55,718 nt of DNA from Burkholderiales bacterium (GCA_019510465.1 JAEKKH010000175.1:1-55718); one strand, 5' to 3'; shown: positions 8,913 to 17,983, counted from the stretch's first letter. The notes: generated from the sequence alone by a model not told the origin. Translations and numbers: made by a program.

Positions 8913-9722
8913 TCAGCGCCGGACGAGCTTGATCTCGAAGACCTTGGGCCAGAACTTGCCCGTGACCCACAGGCGCCGGGTGGCCGGATCGTAGGCGATG
9001 CCGTTGAGCACGTCGGTGTGCTCCGGGATGACGTCTTTCGCAGGCAGCAGGCCCTTGCAGTCGATCCAGCCGACGACCTCGCCCGTCTTCGGGTCGATGC
9101 GCGCGATGCGGTCCGTCTGCCAGAGGTTGGCGTAGATCTCGCCTTCGACCCACTCGAGTTCGTTGAGCTGGTCCACCGGCTTGCCCTGCGCGGTGACGTG
9201 GATGCGGTGCGTCTCGATGAGCGTGTTCGGGTTGAGGAAGCGGATGTCGGGCGTGCCGTCGCTCATCACCAGCTCGGTGTCGTCGTGCGTGAGGCCCCAG
9301 CCCTCGCCGGGATAGCCGAACCGGCCCTTGGTGTCGAAGCTGTCGAGGTCCAGCACGAAGCCCGCCTGCGACTTCCACGTCAGGCCGACGAGGTTGCCGT
9401 GCCAGGGCGCGATGCCCTCGCCGAACATCTCGGGCGGCAGGTTCGCGCGCTGCAGCACCTGGCCCGTCTCGAGCTTGACCTTGCGCACCGACGAGTGGCC
9501 ATCGAGGCCGGTGCTCTCGTAGAAGTAGCCGTTCAGGAAGAACAGGCCCTCGGTGAACGCGTTGATGTCGTGCGGGGTCGTGCGCACCACCTGGACGCCG
9601 TAGACGGGAATCGCCTTGGGCTTGTCGCTGCCGCTCGCGCCCGCGGGCGCCGCGTGGGCGGGCGGCGCGCCGGACACGCTCGCGGCGGCCAGCAGCGCCG
9701 CGATCAGGGAGGAAACCTTCAT
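8913..9722 (-). CDS. Glutaminyl-peptide cyclotransferase (plant/bacterial type), exported
   Basis: A 269-aa exported enzyme that converts N-terminal glutamine of peptides to pyroglutamate. Residues 1-25 form a signal peptide ending in an Ala-rich PAHAAPA stretch. The five-bladed beta-propeller family motifs are clear: DINAFTEGLFFLNGYFYEST near 55-75, FGEGIAPW, GWGLTHDDTELVMSDGT and NELEWVEGEIYANLWQTDRI. ATG 9722 is chosen because the signal peptide begins there; an upstream ATG at 9749 is possible. It lies 23 bp downstream of greB on the same strand. Family assignment is secure; physiological substrates are unknown. Confidence 0.88.
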   Translation of the reverse strand: MKVSSLIAALLAAASVSGAPPAHAAPAGASGSDKPKAIPVYGVQVVRTTPHDINAFTEGLFFLNGYFYESTGLDGHSSVRKVKLETGQVLQRANLPPEMFGEGIAPWHGNLVGLTWKSQAGFVLDLDSFDTKGRFGYPGEGWGLTHDDTELVMSDGTPDIRFLNPNTLIETHRIHVTAQGKPVDQLNELEWVEGEIYANLWQTDRIARIDPKTGEVVGWIDCKGLLPAKDVIPEHTDVLNGIAYDPATRRLWVTGKFWPKVFEIKLVRR

Positions 9723-9745
9723 TCGCTTCAATCCGGAAATGTTCG

Positions 9746-10309
9746 TCAATGCGCAGGCGGCGCGGGGTAGCTCACGGCCAGCACCTCGATCGTCTCGACG
9801 CCCACGGGCGTCACCAGCTGCAGCGTGTCGCCCTCGCGCGCCTTCAGCAGCGTGCGCGCGATCGGCGACACCCAGCTGACCTCGCCCTGCAGCGAGTCGA
9901 CCTCGTCGATGCCCTTGATGGTGACGGTGCGCTCGTCGCCAGCGTCGTTGGCGTAGGTGACGGTGGCGCCGAAGAAGACCTGGTCCTTGCCGTGGTGGGC
10001 CGACGGGTCGGCCACGACGGCGATGTCCAGGCGCTTGATCAGGAAGCGGATGCGGCGGTCGATCTCGCGCAGCCGCTTCTTGCCGTAGATGTAGTCGCCG
10101 TTCTCGCTGCGGTCGCCGTTGGAGGCGGCCCAGTGCACCGCCTCGACGACCTTGGGGCGCTCCTCGTCGATCAGGTGCAACAGCTCCGCGCGCAGGCGGT
10201 CGTGGCCCTGGGGCGTGATGTAGTTCTTCCCGCCGGCCGGCAACGCGGGCAGCGACGGACCGTCGTCGTCGTCGTCGCTGTCGGATTCCTTGGTGAAGGC
10301 CTTGTTCAT
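9746..10309 (-). CDS. greB: Transcript cleavage factor GreB
   Basis: A 187-aa RNA polymerase factor that rescues backtracked complexes by stimulating cleavage of the nascent RNA. The N-terminal coiled coil (about 30-105) carries the NGDRSENGDYIYGKKRLREI tip motif with the acidic pair typical of Gre factors. The C-terminal FKBP-like domain (about 110-187) ends near SPIARTLLKAREGDTLQLVTP. An unusual N-terminal acidic run, ESDSDDDDDG, is encoded by tandem GAC codons (10260-10280). Its ATG overlaps the stop of the upstream WYL regulator as ATGA, so its translation is probably coupled to that gene. Confidence 0.93.
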   Translation of the reverse strand: MNKAFTKESDSDDDDDGPSLPALPAGGKNYITPQGHDRLRAELLHLIDEERPKVVEAVHWAASNGDRSENGDYIYGKKRLREIDRRIRFLIKRLDIAVVADPSAHHGKDQVFFGATVTYANDAGDERTVTIKGIDEVDSLQGEVSWVSPIARTLLKAREGDTLQLVTPVGVETIEVLAVSYPAPPAH

Positions 10310-11334
10310 GCCGGGCTCGCGTCGTCGTCGTAGGCCGCGAGGGTCTGCTTCAGTTGATCGCGCACCAGTTGCGCGAGTTCCGGCGGCGACACGACGCGCA
10401 CGTTGGGGCCGTGGCGCAGCACGTCCATCACCAGCTCGGTGGGCTCGGAGTACGGGATGCGCATGCGCAAAGAGCCGTCGGCCTGGGCCTTGAGCTGCTG
10501 CTGCGGATGCCATTCCTCCTGCGCCACCCATTGCGCGGCCTCGGCGCTGAAATGCAGCGTGGCCTGGCGCAGGCGCGCGCCGCCGAAGATGCCGTAGCCC
10601 TGGTCCAGCGCCTGCTCCACCTCGGACAGCGGCAGGTCGCGCGCGGGCTCGTCCAGCAGCCTGGCCGAACGCACCGCGTCGAGCGCGAAGCGGCGCAGGC
10701 CCTCGCTGGCATGGCACCAGGCGTCGAGGTACCAGGTGTTGCGGTAGTGCAGCAGGCGTTGCGGCGACAGCACGCGCTCGGACTCGCTGCGCTTGCTGCG
10801 CGTGTAGTAGCTGATCAGCAGGCGCCGCCGGCTCAGCACCGCGCTGACGGATTCCTCGAACCAGCGGCTGGCCACCGCGCGCTTGGCGGGGTTGACGATG
10901 CGCACGCGCCGCATCAGCGCCTGCGCCTCGTCGCCGGAAGCGCCCAGCATGCCGTGCAGCTTGTCCAGCAGCGGCTGCAGGTGGCGGCCGAGCACGCCGC
11001 CGTCGTCCAGGCCGGCGATCAGCTGGTGCATCGTCAGGAGCGCGTGAAGTTCCTTTTCCGAGAACCACACGCCAGGCAGCTCGTGCGTCTTGCCGCCGCG
11101 CTCGCGCGCGAGCGGACCGCCGTTCGCGGACTCGGCGGCGCCATCGGCGAAGCGGTACGCGTTGTCGGCCCGGTCGTAGACGATGGGCGCGTCCATCCGG
11201 TCGCGCAGGTACTGCAGGTCGCGCTTGAGCGTGGCGGGCGAGACCTCGAGCTCGTCGAGCAGCTGGTCGAAGGTGACGCCGGCCTGCCGCTTGATCAGCA
11301 GCTCGATCCGGTAGAAGCGTTCTGTCCTGTCCAT
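10306..11334 (-). CDS. WYL-domain transcriptional regulator (DeoR-like HTH)
   Basis: A 342-aa regulator. Residues 1-60 form a DeoR/HTH_11-like winged helix (FDQLLDELEVSPATLKRDLQYLRDR). Residues about 145-225 form a WYL domain; the segment YRNTWYLDAWCHASEGLRRF contains the W-Y-L core. A C-terminal WCX-like segment follows. WYL domains are thought to sense nucleic-acid or nucleotide ligands. Its stop overlaps the greB start. The gene is divergent from an unknown gene with an 85-bp gap holding an AGCTCA/TGAGCT palindrome, a plausible autoregulatory site. Confidence 0.88.
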   Translation of the reverse strand: MDRTERFYRIELLIKRQAGVTFDQLLDELEVSPATLKRDLQYLRDRMDAPIVYDRADNAYRFADGAAESANGGPLARERGGKTHELPGVWFSEKELHALLTMHQLIAGLDDGGVLGRHLQPLLDKLHGMLGASGDEAQALMRRVRIVNPAKRAVASRWFEESVSAVLSRRRLLISYYTRSKRSESERVLSPQRLLHYRNTWYLDAWCHASEGLRRFALDAVRSARLLDEPARDLPLSEVEQALDQGYGIFGGARLRQATLHFSAEAAQWVAQEEWHPQQQLKAQADGSLRMRIPYSEPTELVMDVLRHGPNVRVVSPPELAQLVRDQLKQTLAAYDDDASPA

Positions 11335-11352
11335 GGGCTCCTATTTTGCCGT

Positions 11353-11369
11353 AGCTCATCGTGTGAGCT
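11353..11369. promoter_or_regulatory. Candidate operator for the WYL regulator
   Basis: AGCTCA-TCGTG-TGAGCT is a perfect 6-bp inverted repeat, 19 bp upstream of the WYL gene start and 50 bp before the divergent gene. It sits centrally in the shared 85-bp promoter region. The operator role is inferred from position and symmetry only. Confidence 0.4.
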
Positions 11370-11419
11370 TGTGACGGTCGAAACTGGCCTCACTCTCCGA
11401 TCAGACCGAGGACACGACG

Positions 11420-12469
11420 ATGACGCAGGCCACCTTCAACTTCGCCCCCCGCGGCAAGCGCGCCGACATCGCCGCCGCACGCAGCGGCCGTCCGGTGCGC
11501 GTGCCGGCTTCTCAGCTGCGCGGCGGCGAGGCCGTCGATCCGGGTGACGTCCTCGGCTTTGACTACGCCCGCTTCGGCATGGTTCCGCCCGCGCCCTGCC
11601 TGTGGCCGGGCCACCCGATCCGCGAAGGCTGGGAGCGCGGCCGCCGCCTGATGGCGCGCCGCACCCGTCCGGCGACGCTGGCCGTCACGCGCTGGCTCGC
11701 GCTGCGCCTGGCCGCCTGGCAGCGCGGCGAGTCCTTCGACGACCACCAGATCACGCCGCAGGTACTGCGCTCGCTGGAGGTCGCCACGCACTGCCCGATC
11801 ACCGGCCACGCCCTCGGCAACGATGCGGTGGTGGTGCCGGTCGACGTGCAGCGCGGCTGGGTGGCCGGCAACCTGATGCTGGCGAGCCCGGCCATCGCCG
11901 AGCGCTGGACGGCCATCGACTGGGCCATCGCGAAGGACGCGCTGGCGCGCGCCGAGGCCGATCCGGAGGTGGACGTCGACGGCCTGCCGCTGCGCCACTG
12001 GCGCCGCGTCGTGGCGCTGAAGTCGCTCGCCACGCCGCTGCCGCACGACGAGGCCGCGCGCATCCCGCTGCTGGTGCTGCCGCCCAACCGGCTGCGCCTG
12101 GTCAACCCGATCCAGGAACTGCAGGCGGTGCTGACGCTGCAGCTGTCCGTGCCGGGCTGGGGCCAGCGCGCCCGCACCGTCGCCGACTCGCTGCCGCAAG
12201 CGCTGCGCACCGAATTCAACCTGTTCTTCAACTCGCTGCTGGCCCAGGCGCTGCGCAAGGGCCACGGCGACGACAGGCCCGAGATGCGCCACGCGCTCGC
12301 CGCCGCCTGGGGCAACGAGGTGGTGATGCGCCGCTGGGGCCGCTTCGCCGCGCGGGTCGATGCCGAGCTTGCCGGCACGCTGGTGGAGCGCCTGACGCGC
12401 GAGCCGATGCCGGGGCTGGTGGTGCTGCGCCACGGCGAGGCGGCGGTGCGCGAGAAGCTGGCCGCCTGA
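11420..12469 (+). CDS. Hypothetical protein, 349 aa
   Basis: A soluble protein without signal peptide or membrane segments. I recognise no catalytic motif. Visible features are a basic N-terminus (FAPRGKRADIAAARSGRPV), a proline-rich stretch near 50-70 (MVPPAPCLWPGHPIREGW), a helical arginine-rich centre (WERGRRLMARRTRP) and a C-terminal helical part. It is probably a Burkholderiales-restricted conserved protein. It is transcribed divergently from the WYL regulator over a short gap, so it may be that regulator's target. A hairpin follows it. Confidence 0.75.
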   Translation: MTQATFNFAPRGKRADIAAARSGRPVRVPASQLRGGEAVDPGDVLGFDYARFGMVPPAPCLWPGHPIREGWERGRRLMARRTRPATLAVTRWLALRLAAWQRGESFDDHQITPQVLRSLEVATHCPITGHALGNDAVVVPVDVQRGWVAGNLMLASPAIAERWTAIDWAIAKDALARAEADPEVDVDGLPLRHWRRVVALKSLATPLPHDEAARIPLLVLPPNRLRLVNPIQELQAVLTLQLSVPGWGQRARTVADSLPQALRTEFNLFFNSLLAQALRKGHGDDRPEMRHALAAAWGNEVVMRRWGRFAARVDAELAGTLVERLTREPMPGLVVLRHGEAAVREKLAA

Positions 12470-12490
12470 GCACCCGTCCGTCATCCGGCG

Positions 12491-12521
12491 CGCTGTCGCG
12501 GGATCCACTCCTGCGACAGCG
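12491..12521. terminator. Hairpin between convergent genes, possible bidirectional terminator
   Basis: CGCTGTCGC (12491-12499) and GCGACAGCG (12513-12521) make a perfect 9-bp stem with a 13-nt loop. It lies 22 bp after the stop of the 349-aa gene and between convergent stops. There is no T-run, as is common in this very G+C-rich DNA. Confidence 0.45.
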
Positions 12522-12585
12522 TTCGTGACGCGTCGATCCCGCGACTGACTGAGCGCAGGATGACCGCCTTGGGGGGCGCCGGCGT

Positions 12586-14724
12586 TCAGCCGCGCGACTC
12601 GCGCGTCATCGCGAGCGACAGGTCCTGGAGCTGCTCGCGCGCGTCGTGCACGCCGTCCTTGGCGGCCAGCGTCATCAGGCGCATCGCCTCGCGCAGGTCG
12701 CGATCGAGGCCGCGGCCGTCGGCGGTGAGCACGCCCAGGTGGTAGAAGGCGGCGGGGATGCGCTTGTCCGCGGCGCGCTTGTAGAGCGCCACGGCCTTCT
12801 CGAGGTCCTGCGGCACGCCGCGCCCGCGCTCGCACTTGCCCGCGAGCATGATCATCGCCTCGCCGTGGCCGCCCTGCACGGCGCGCTCCAGCCAGTAGGC
12901 CGCGCGCTCGTCGTCCTGCGGCACGCCGTCGCCGGTGCTGCAATGCATCGCCAGCTCGTACTGCGCCTGCGCGTAGTCGTCCGCCGCGGCCTGCGACAGC
13001 AGTGCGACGCAGCGCGCCATGTCGTGCTTCACGCCCTTGCCGATGCGGTGCATCCACGCGAGCCGGTAGGTGCCGTGCGCGTTGCCGGCCTCGGCCGCGC
13101 GCGTGAGCACGCTGACGGCCTGCGCCGCATCGCCCGGCAGGCGCAGGCCGGTCTCGAGCTCCTGCCCCAGGCGCGCGAGCGCCGGCGCGTGGCCCCGGCC
13201 GGCCGCGCTGCGCAGCAGGGCCAGGCCCTTGGGCACGTCGGCCATGACGGTATCGCCCTCCAGGAAGGCGATCGCCAACGCCAGCTCCGCGGCCGGGTTG
13301 CCGGCGTTGGCCGCGCCCTGCCATAGCGGCAGCGCGCTCGCGCGGTCCTTGGGCAGCGCCAGGCCCTGCCACATCAGGTTGCCGAGCGCGAAGCAGGCGT
13401 GCGCCGTGCCGCCGAACGCGTTCGGATCCGTCACTCGGCGCACGGGCTTGAGCGCGTGCGACTGCAGCCAGGCGACGCAGGCGCCGAGGTGGTCGGCGGG
13501 GCTGCGCGAGACGAACACCATGTCGTCGCGCAGCTGCGAGGCCGTGGCCGTGCGCCGGCTGCCGCGCACGTCCAGGAGCACGCAGGCCATGTGGCCGTCG
13601 GGGCCCGGCTCGAGCTGCACGACGCGCGCCGGGTACAGGGCGCCGTCGGTCAGCACGGCGTCGCCCTTGCGCACCTGCTCGCCGGTGCGATAGGCCGGCG
13701 GCACGCCGACCGCGGCGGGCAGCAGCGAGGGCACGTCGCGCCGGCCGGCCCAGAAGTCGGCCCAGGACCGGCCCGAGGGCCAGCGCACGCTGCGCGCGCC
13801 GCGCTGCACGGCCGTGTTCAGGCGCAGGAAGGTCTCCTCGGGGACGTTGAACTCCCACACCGACGGATCGAGGATCGCGAACGGCATGTCGCCCGCCGCC
13901 GGCTCGTGGCGGAACGCCATGCGCAGCCGCAGCGGCGTGCGGTCGTAGGTCTGCACCGTCGCCGAGATCGCGCGCACCCGCCTGCCCGACGAATGGATCC
14001 AGGTGTCGTGCGCGAAGGTGCGCCACACCGCCTGCTCGCGGTTGTCGGCCAGCGCCGCTTCGCCGTGGGCGACGGCGTCGGGGCCGTCGTACGCCAGCGT
14101 CTGGGTCTGGACGCGCGGGCCGCGCGGATGCTGCCACGCGAGCTGCGGCATCGCGACGTGCCCCTCGGCCACGCGCGACATCAGGGTCGACGCCGCGACG
14201 CCCAGCAGGCGCGCCGCGTTCCACCATGCCATCGGCAGGTCGTATTCGAGCTCCTGGGCCACGCTGCGCAGGTAGTCGGACGCCGTCTCGACCTGCCCCA
14301 GGCCCAGCGAGAACAGCCGGTCGTGCAGCCACACCAGCGGCAGGAACAGCAGGCCCTGGTCGGGCGCGAGGGCCACCAGCCGCGTGAAAGGGGTCTCGTC
14401 GATGTTGGCCCATTCGGACACGGCCTCGCGCGCGGAGCGGGCGTCGTGCCATTCGATCTCGGCACCGGTGCGGCGCGACAGCACGGCCATCAGGTAGAAG
14501 GCCAGCACCGAGATGAAGTTGCGGCCCTGCGCATCGGCGATGAACTCGTCGTGCCGTGGACTGGCCCGCTCGCGGATCGCCTTGAGCAGCAGGTCGATGC
14601 GCTGCAGGCTGTCTTCGGAGTAGTCGAGCTGTGCCTGCTGCAACGCCCTGCCGAACTTCCAGCCGCCATCGACTTCGCCACCGCGGGCGTAGGTCTCCAG
14701 GAAAAGTCGTGCGACGTCGTTCAA
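12586..14724 (-). CDS. Sel1-repeat (TPR-like) protein with an unrecognised N-terminal domain
   Basis: A 712-aa protein with no signal peptide. The C-terminal third (about 445-700) contains roughly seven Sel1-like repeats of about 36 residues with the A-x-Y-x-L-(A/G)-x-x-x-x-x-G pattern, for example AQYELAMHCSTGDGVPQDDE and AMIMLAGKCERGRGVPQDLE. Such repeats form alpha-solenoid protein-binding surfaces. The first 440 residues match no family I know and include several Trp-rich segments. The start is TTG 14724 with GGGAGG four bases upstream; no better ATG is near. Function is unknown, and a scaffold or regulatory role is likely. Confidence 0.8.
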   Translation of the reverse strand: MNDVARLFLETYARGGEVDGGWKFGRALQQAQLDYSEDSLQRIDLLLKAIRERASPRHDEFIADAQGRNFISVLAFYLMAVLSRRTGAEIEWHDARSAREAVSEWANIDETPFTRLVALAPDQGLLFLPLVWLHDRLFSLGLGQVETASDYLRSVAQELEYDLPMAWWNAARLLGVAASTLMSRVAEGHVAMPQLAWQHPRGPRVQTQTLAYDGPDAVAHGEAALADNREQAVWRTFAHDTWIHSSGRRVRAISATVQTYDRTPLRLRMAFRHEPAAGDMPFAILDPSVWEFNVPEETFLRLNTAVQRGARSVRWPSGRSWADFWAGRRDVPSLLPAAVGVPPAYRTGEQVRKGDAVLTDGALYPARVVQLEPGPDGHMACVLLDVRGSRRTATASQLRDDMVFVSRSPADHLGACVAWLQSHALKPVRRVTDPNAFGGTAHACFALGNLMWQGLALPKDRASALPLWQGAANAGNPAAELALAIAFLEGDTVMADVPKGLALLRSAAGRGHAPALARLGQELETGLRLPGDAAQAVSVLTRAAEAGNAHGTYRLAWMHRIGKGVKHDMARCVALLSQAAADDYAQAQYELAMHCSTGDGVPQDDERAAYWLERAVQGGHGEAMIMLAGKCERGRGVPQDLEKAVALYKRAADKRIPAAFYHLGVLTADGRGLDRDLREAMRLMTLAAKDGVHDAREQLQDLSLAMTRESRG

Positions 14725-14883
14725 GCGGCCTCCCAGCCGTCACCAGGGCAATCCCTCTGCGCGGGAACGGGGTGAATGTACGGCCAAAGGCTGCCTGCGG
14801 CCGCCGCCCCCCGTGCAAAAGTGCCGCGTTGCGCAACGGCTCCGTTGCAGCCGCAGGGGGCCCCCCGCCGCACCCATGAGAAT

Positions 14884-14902
14884 GGGCCGCACGCGGCGGC
14901 CC
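14884..14902. terminator. Weak terminator-like hairpin after the nitroreductase gene
   Basis: GGGCCGC-ACGCG-GCGGCCC forms a 7-bp stem with a 5-nt loop, 27 bp beyond the nitroreductase stop on the minus strand. No T-run follows, so termination is only possible. Confidence 0.3.
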
Positions 14903-14928
14903 AGTCAAGTCGGGAGGACTCGATCGCT

Positions 14929-15522
14929 TCAGGCGATGCGCGCCATCGTCTCGAACGGCAGGCGCGGGCCGCGCGGCCAGTTGCCGCTCGGATCGCCGTA
15001 GCCCAGGTTGATCAGGAAGTTCGACTTCCACTTGCCGTCGGGAAAGAAGGCCTTGTCGACGGCGGCGTTGTCGAATCCGCTCATCGGACCGGCATCCAGC
15101 CCCAGCGCGCGGGCCGCGAGGATCAGGTAGGCGCCCTGCAGGCTGCTGTTGCGCAGGCCGGTGATCTCGATCAGCGGGGCGTTGCCGTGGAACATGTCGC
15201 GCGCGCCCGGCATCGCGGGGAACTGCGCCGGCAGGTGCTCATGGAACTCGGTGTCGTACGCGATGATCGCGGTGACGGGCGCAGCCATCGTCTTGTCGAC
15301 GTTGCCGCCCATCAGCGCGCCCTTGAGCCTGGCCTTGGCCTCGGGGCTGCGCACGAACACGATGCGGCCCGGCTGGGCGTTCATCGAGGTCGGGCCCCAC
15401 TTCATCAGGGCGACGAGTTCCTGCAGCGTGGCGTCGTCGACGGCGCGCGGCTGGAACTTGTTGGTGGTGCGGGCGTCGAGGAACAGCTGCTTCAGGGCGG
15501 TTTCGTTGAGGGCTTCGGACAT
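14929..15522 (-). CDS. Nitroreductase-family FMN reductase, RutE/HadB-like (malonic semialdehyde reductase type)
   Basis: A 197-aa FMN-dependent oxidoreductase. The N-terminal segment LDARTTNKFQPRAVDDATLQ and the MKWGPTSMNAQPGR motif match the malonic semialdehyde reductase RutE subgroup, and the C-terminal FLINLGYGDPSGNWPR ending fits too. RutE normally acts in pyrimidine catabolism, but no other rut gene is present here, so the substrate may differ. ATG 15522 is chosen by homology to the family N-terminus. It is divergent from a flavin reductase that could supply reduced flavin (177-bp gap). Confidence 0.85.
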   Translation of the reverse strand: MSEALNETALKQLFLDARTTNKFQPRAVDDATLQELVALMKWGPTSMNAQPGRIVFVRSPEAKARLKGALMGGNVDKTMAAPVTAIIAYDTEFHEHLPAQFPAMPGARDMFHGNAPLIEITGLRNSSLQGAYLILAARALGLDAGPMSGFDNAAVDKAFFPDGKWKSNFLINLGYGDPSGNWPRGPRLPFETMARIA

Positions 15523-15699
15523 GGGATGGGCTCGTGAGGGTTGGAAGAGGCGGCGCCGCGCGGTTCGCAGGCGCCGCGGACGGACGAATCTTCCCCTGCG
15601 CCCCTGGGGCCGCCGTGCAGTGCGGTCGAAGGCCCCATTCAAATTCGGTCAACGCAACAGGCCGGCGCAAGCTTCGGCACGGGCGACGAGAATGCCGCC

Positions 15700-16281
15700 A
15701 TGCGCCAACCCGTTCCCCTCGATCGCTGCACCCGACTCCTCAACCACGGCCCCACGGTGCTCGTGAGCGCCGAGCACGACGGCCGCCGCAACGTGATGGC
15801 CGCGGCGTGGTCCATGCCGCTCGACTTCACGCCGCCCAAGGTGGCGGTCGTCCTCGACAAGCAGACCTTCACCCGCGGCCTGCTGCTGGCCAGCGGCCGC
15901 TTCGTGCTGGCCGTGCCGACCGTGGCGATGGCCGCGCTGACCGACCACGTCGGCAGCGTCAGCGGCCGCGACGTCGAGAAGTTCAGCCAGGCGCTGGCCG
16001 TCGCCGAACCCGGCCCCGCCACCGGCGCGCCGCTGGTCGATGGCTGCATCGCCTGGCTGGAATGCAGGCACCTGCCCGAGCCGCACATCGAGCAGGCCTA
16101 CGACCTGTTCCTCGGAGAGGTCGTGGCCGCCTGGGCCGACGACCGCGTGTTCAGCAACGGCCGCTGGCACTTCGACGACGCCGACGACTCGCTGCGCTCG
16201 CTGCACCACATCGCGGGCGGCCACTTCTACGCGATCGGCAACGAGGTCAAGTACACGCCGACCGCGCCTAGCGAAGGCTGA
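15700..16281 (+). CDS. Flavin reductase-like FMN-binding split-barrel protein
   Basis: A 193-aa cytoplasmic protein of the flavin reductase domain family. RRNVMAAAWSMPLDFTPPKV near 27-46 is the typical FMN-binding segment, and a conserved FAVGRF-like strand appears as ASGRFVLAVP. These proteins reduce or bind FMN, often serving a partner monooxygenase or reductase. It is divergent from the nitroreductase, suggesting a functional link. Its 3' end overlaps the convergent SH3-like gene by 14 bp. ATG 15700 matches the family start. Confidence 0.82.
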   Translation: MRQPVPLDRCTRLLNHGPTVLVSAEHDGRRNVMAAAWSMPLDFTPPKVAVVLDKQTFTRGLLLASGRFVLAVPTVAMAALTDHVGSVSGRDVEKFSQALAVAEPGPATGAPLVDGCIAWLECRHLPEPHIEQAYDLFLGEVVAAWADDRVFSNGRWHFDDADDSLRSLHHIAGGHFYAIGNEVKYTPTAPSEG

Positions 16282-17983
16282 CCGTCACACGCTTCCAGGA
16301 CGGATCCTGGAACCTGTGGAAGGCGTTCAGCGAGGACGGCGCGTCGGCCGACTTCTGCGTGGCCAGCGTCCGGCCATCGAGCAGCTCGTAGGTGCGCAGG
16401 AAGCGGCTGGCGTGCTGCGGATCGCGCACCTCGCGCGCGGCCAGCACCTGGCCGCTGCCCGGCACCCAGCCGGCGAACTCGACATACCCCACGCCGTTCG
16501 CCTCGGTGGACGGCGGCAGCACCTGCAGCGTCCAGCCTTCGGCACCCTTCCTGAACATCCACAGCTCGCGCCAGGTGGCCAGCGGCTGCACGGCGAGCGT
16601 CACGGCCGTGGCGCCGGCATCGACGCGCGCCGAAGCCGTCCAGACGGTGCCGAAGGTGCAGCGGCGCGCCAGCGGACGATCGATGCCATGCTTCGCATCG
16701 ACCAGCAGCACGCAGGTCTCGCCAGGCTGGCCCGGCTGCGTGGCGACGTGCAGGCTGGCCGCCGCCGGCGCGAATACCGGCTCGGCGGCCCAGCGCGAGG
16801 CACCCACGCGCATGGCGGCGTCGGTCCAGGCCGACTGGTCGTCGTCGGCGAGCTCGGACTTGTCCACGCCGGCCAGCGCCTCGAGGGCCTCGTTGCCGGC
16901 GACGAGCACGTCGTTGGCCCCCACCGCCGGCAGCCCGCCCGGCGCGCCGCCGCCCTCGACGGCGATGCGGCGGCTGTCTTCGTAGGCGATGGCCGACCAC
17001 ACGCCGGCCTGGCGCAGGCGGACGCGGTTGCGCACGTAGGGCGGCAGCCCGGCGACGGGCACGCGGGCCAGCAGGTCGGCGCGTGCCTGGTCGATCTGCC
17101 AGCGCTGCAGCGGCGGGGTCATGTCGTCGACGCAGTCGTGGCGCGTCAACGCCAGCGCCGCGCGGGCCGACTGCTCGGGCGACGGCTTGAGCGCGAACAC
17201 GTGGCGGAAGGCGTCGCCGTCGTAGCAGAGCCAGACGTGGCCGTCGCGCTCCAGGCTCGTGAAGCGCACGCCGAGGCCGGCCGCGACCTCGAGCTGCGCG
17301 GCGACGCTCGGCTCGCCAGGGCGCACCGGCACGTTGGCGGCGTTGCCCGCGGCCACGTTCGCGCGCCAGGCCAGCCGCTCGGCCATCGTGCCCATCGCGT
17401 CGAACACCTCGGCGTCGAGGCTGCCCGCGGGCGCGGCCCTGAGGTAGGCGGCGGCCAGGCCCAGGCCCAGCGATTCGGAGCCGGGCCGATCGCGCAGGAA
17501 GCGCACCAGCGCCAGCAGTTCGGGCGCTTGCGCCGGCGTCAGCGCGAGCGCGTGCACGGCGCTCGCGCGCACGAAGCCGCCGCGTTCGCGGGCGAGGTCC
17601 CAGACCTGGAGATAGTCCAGGCGCTGGCCACGCACTTCCAGCAGCTCGCCCTGGGTCAGCAGCGCCAGCGGGCTGCCGCCGCTCCTGGCACCCGCGCGCA
17701 GGGGCACGGCATCCTGCGTGACGAGCGCGTAGCGCGGGGCGGCCGTCGCGTTCGATACGGCCTCGGGTACCGTGGTCGCCGGCGCGACGAGCGCATGCGC
17801 GGTCGGCGGGAAGACGATGCAGGCGATGGCGGCCAGGCTCGCGAGCAGCCAGGTCGCCAGCGTGCGCAGCGGCCGACCTTCGGCGCGCGGCTGGCCGAAG
17901 TCGTGGCGGCGACGGGTATCCAGGCCGGACGGGCTCATGCGGTAGCCGATCTGGCCGCTGCCGCGCGTGGTGCGGACTCTCAT
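16268..17983 (-). CDS. Membrane-anchored protein with SH3-like domain, coupled to SPFH protein
   Basis: A 571-aa protein with a basic N-terminus and one transmembrane helix (about 40-62, TLATWLLASLAAIACIVFPP), so the rest is probably periplasmic. After it lies a bacterial SH3-like segment (about 85-135: VPLRAGARSGGSPLALLTQG, then LLEVRG and YLQVWD). The remaining 430 residues match nothing I know; one stretch has paired cysteines (ETCVLLVD and RRCTFG). Its ATG overlaps the stop of the SPFH gene (ATGA) with AGGAGG upstream, so the two proteins are probably made together and may interact. A peptidoglycan- or envelope-related role is only inferred. Confidence 0.78.
   Translation of the reverse strand: MRVRTTRGSGQIGYRMSPSGLDTRRRHDFGQPRAEGRPLRTLATWLLASLAAIACIVFPPTAHALVAPATTVPEAVSNATAAPRYALVTQDAVPLRAGARSGGSPLALLTQGELLEVRGQRLDYLQVWDLARERGGFVRASAVHALALTPAQAPELLALVRFLRDRPGSESLGLGLAAAYLRAAPAGSLDAEVFDAMGTMAERLAWRANVAAGNAANVPVRPGEPSVAAQLEVAAGLGVRFTSLERDGHVWLCYDGDAFRHVFALKPSPEQSARAALALTRHDCVDDMTPPLQRWQIDQARADLLARVPVAGLPPYVRNRVRLRQAGVWSAIAYEDSRRIAVEGGGAPGGLPAVGANDVLVAGNEALEALAGVDKSELADDDQSAWTDAAMRVGASRWAAEPVFAPAAASLHVATQPGQPGETCVLLVDAKHGIDRPLARRCTFGTVWTASARVDAGATAVTLAVQPLATWRELWMFRKGAEGWTLQVLPPSTEANGVGYVEFAGWVPGSGQVLAAREVRDPQHASRFLRTYELLDGRTLATQKSADAPSSLNAFHRFQDPSWKRVTVSLR

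Noticed and set aside
11390..15031. Long minus-strand frame across the 349-aa gene and the Sel1 gene
   Set aside because: It reads the wrong frame of the Sel1 gene and antisense of the 349-aa gene, with no motifs or ribosome site.
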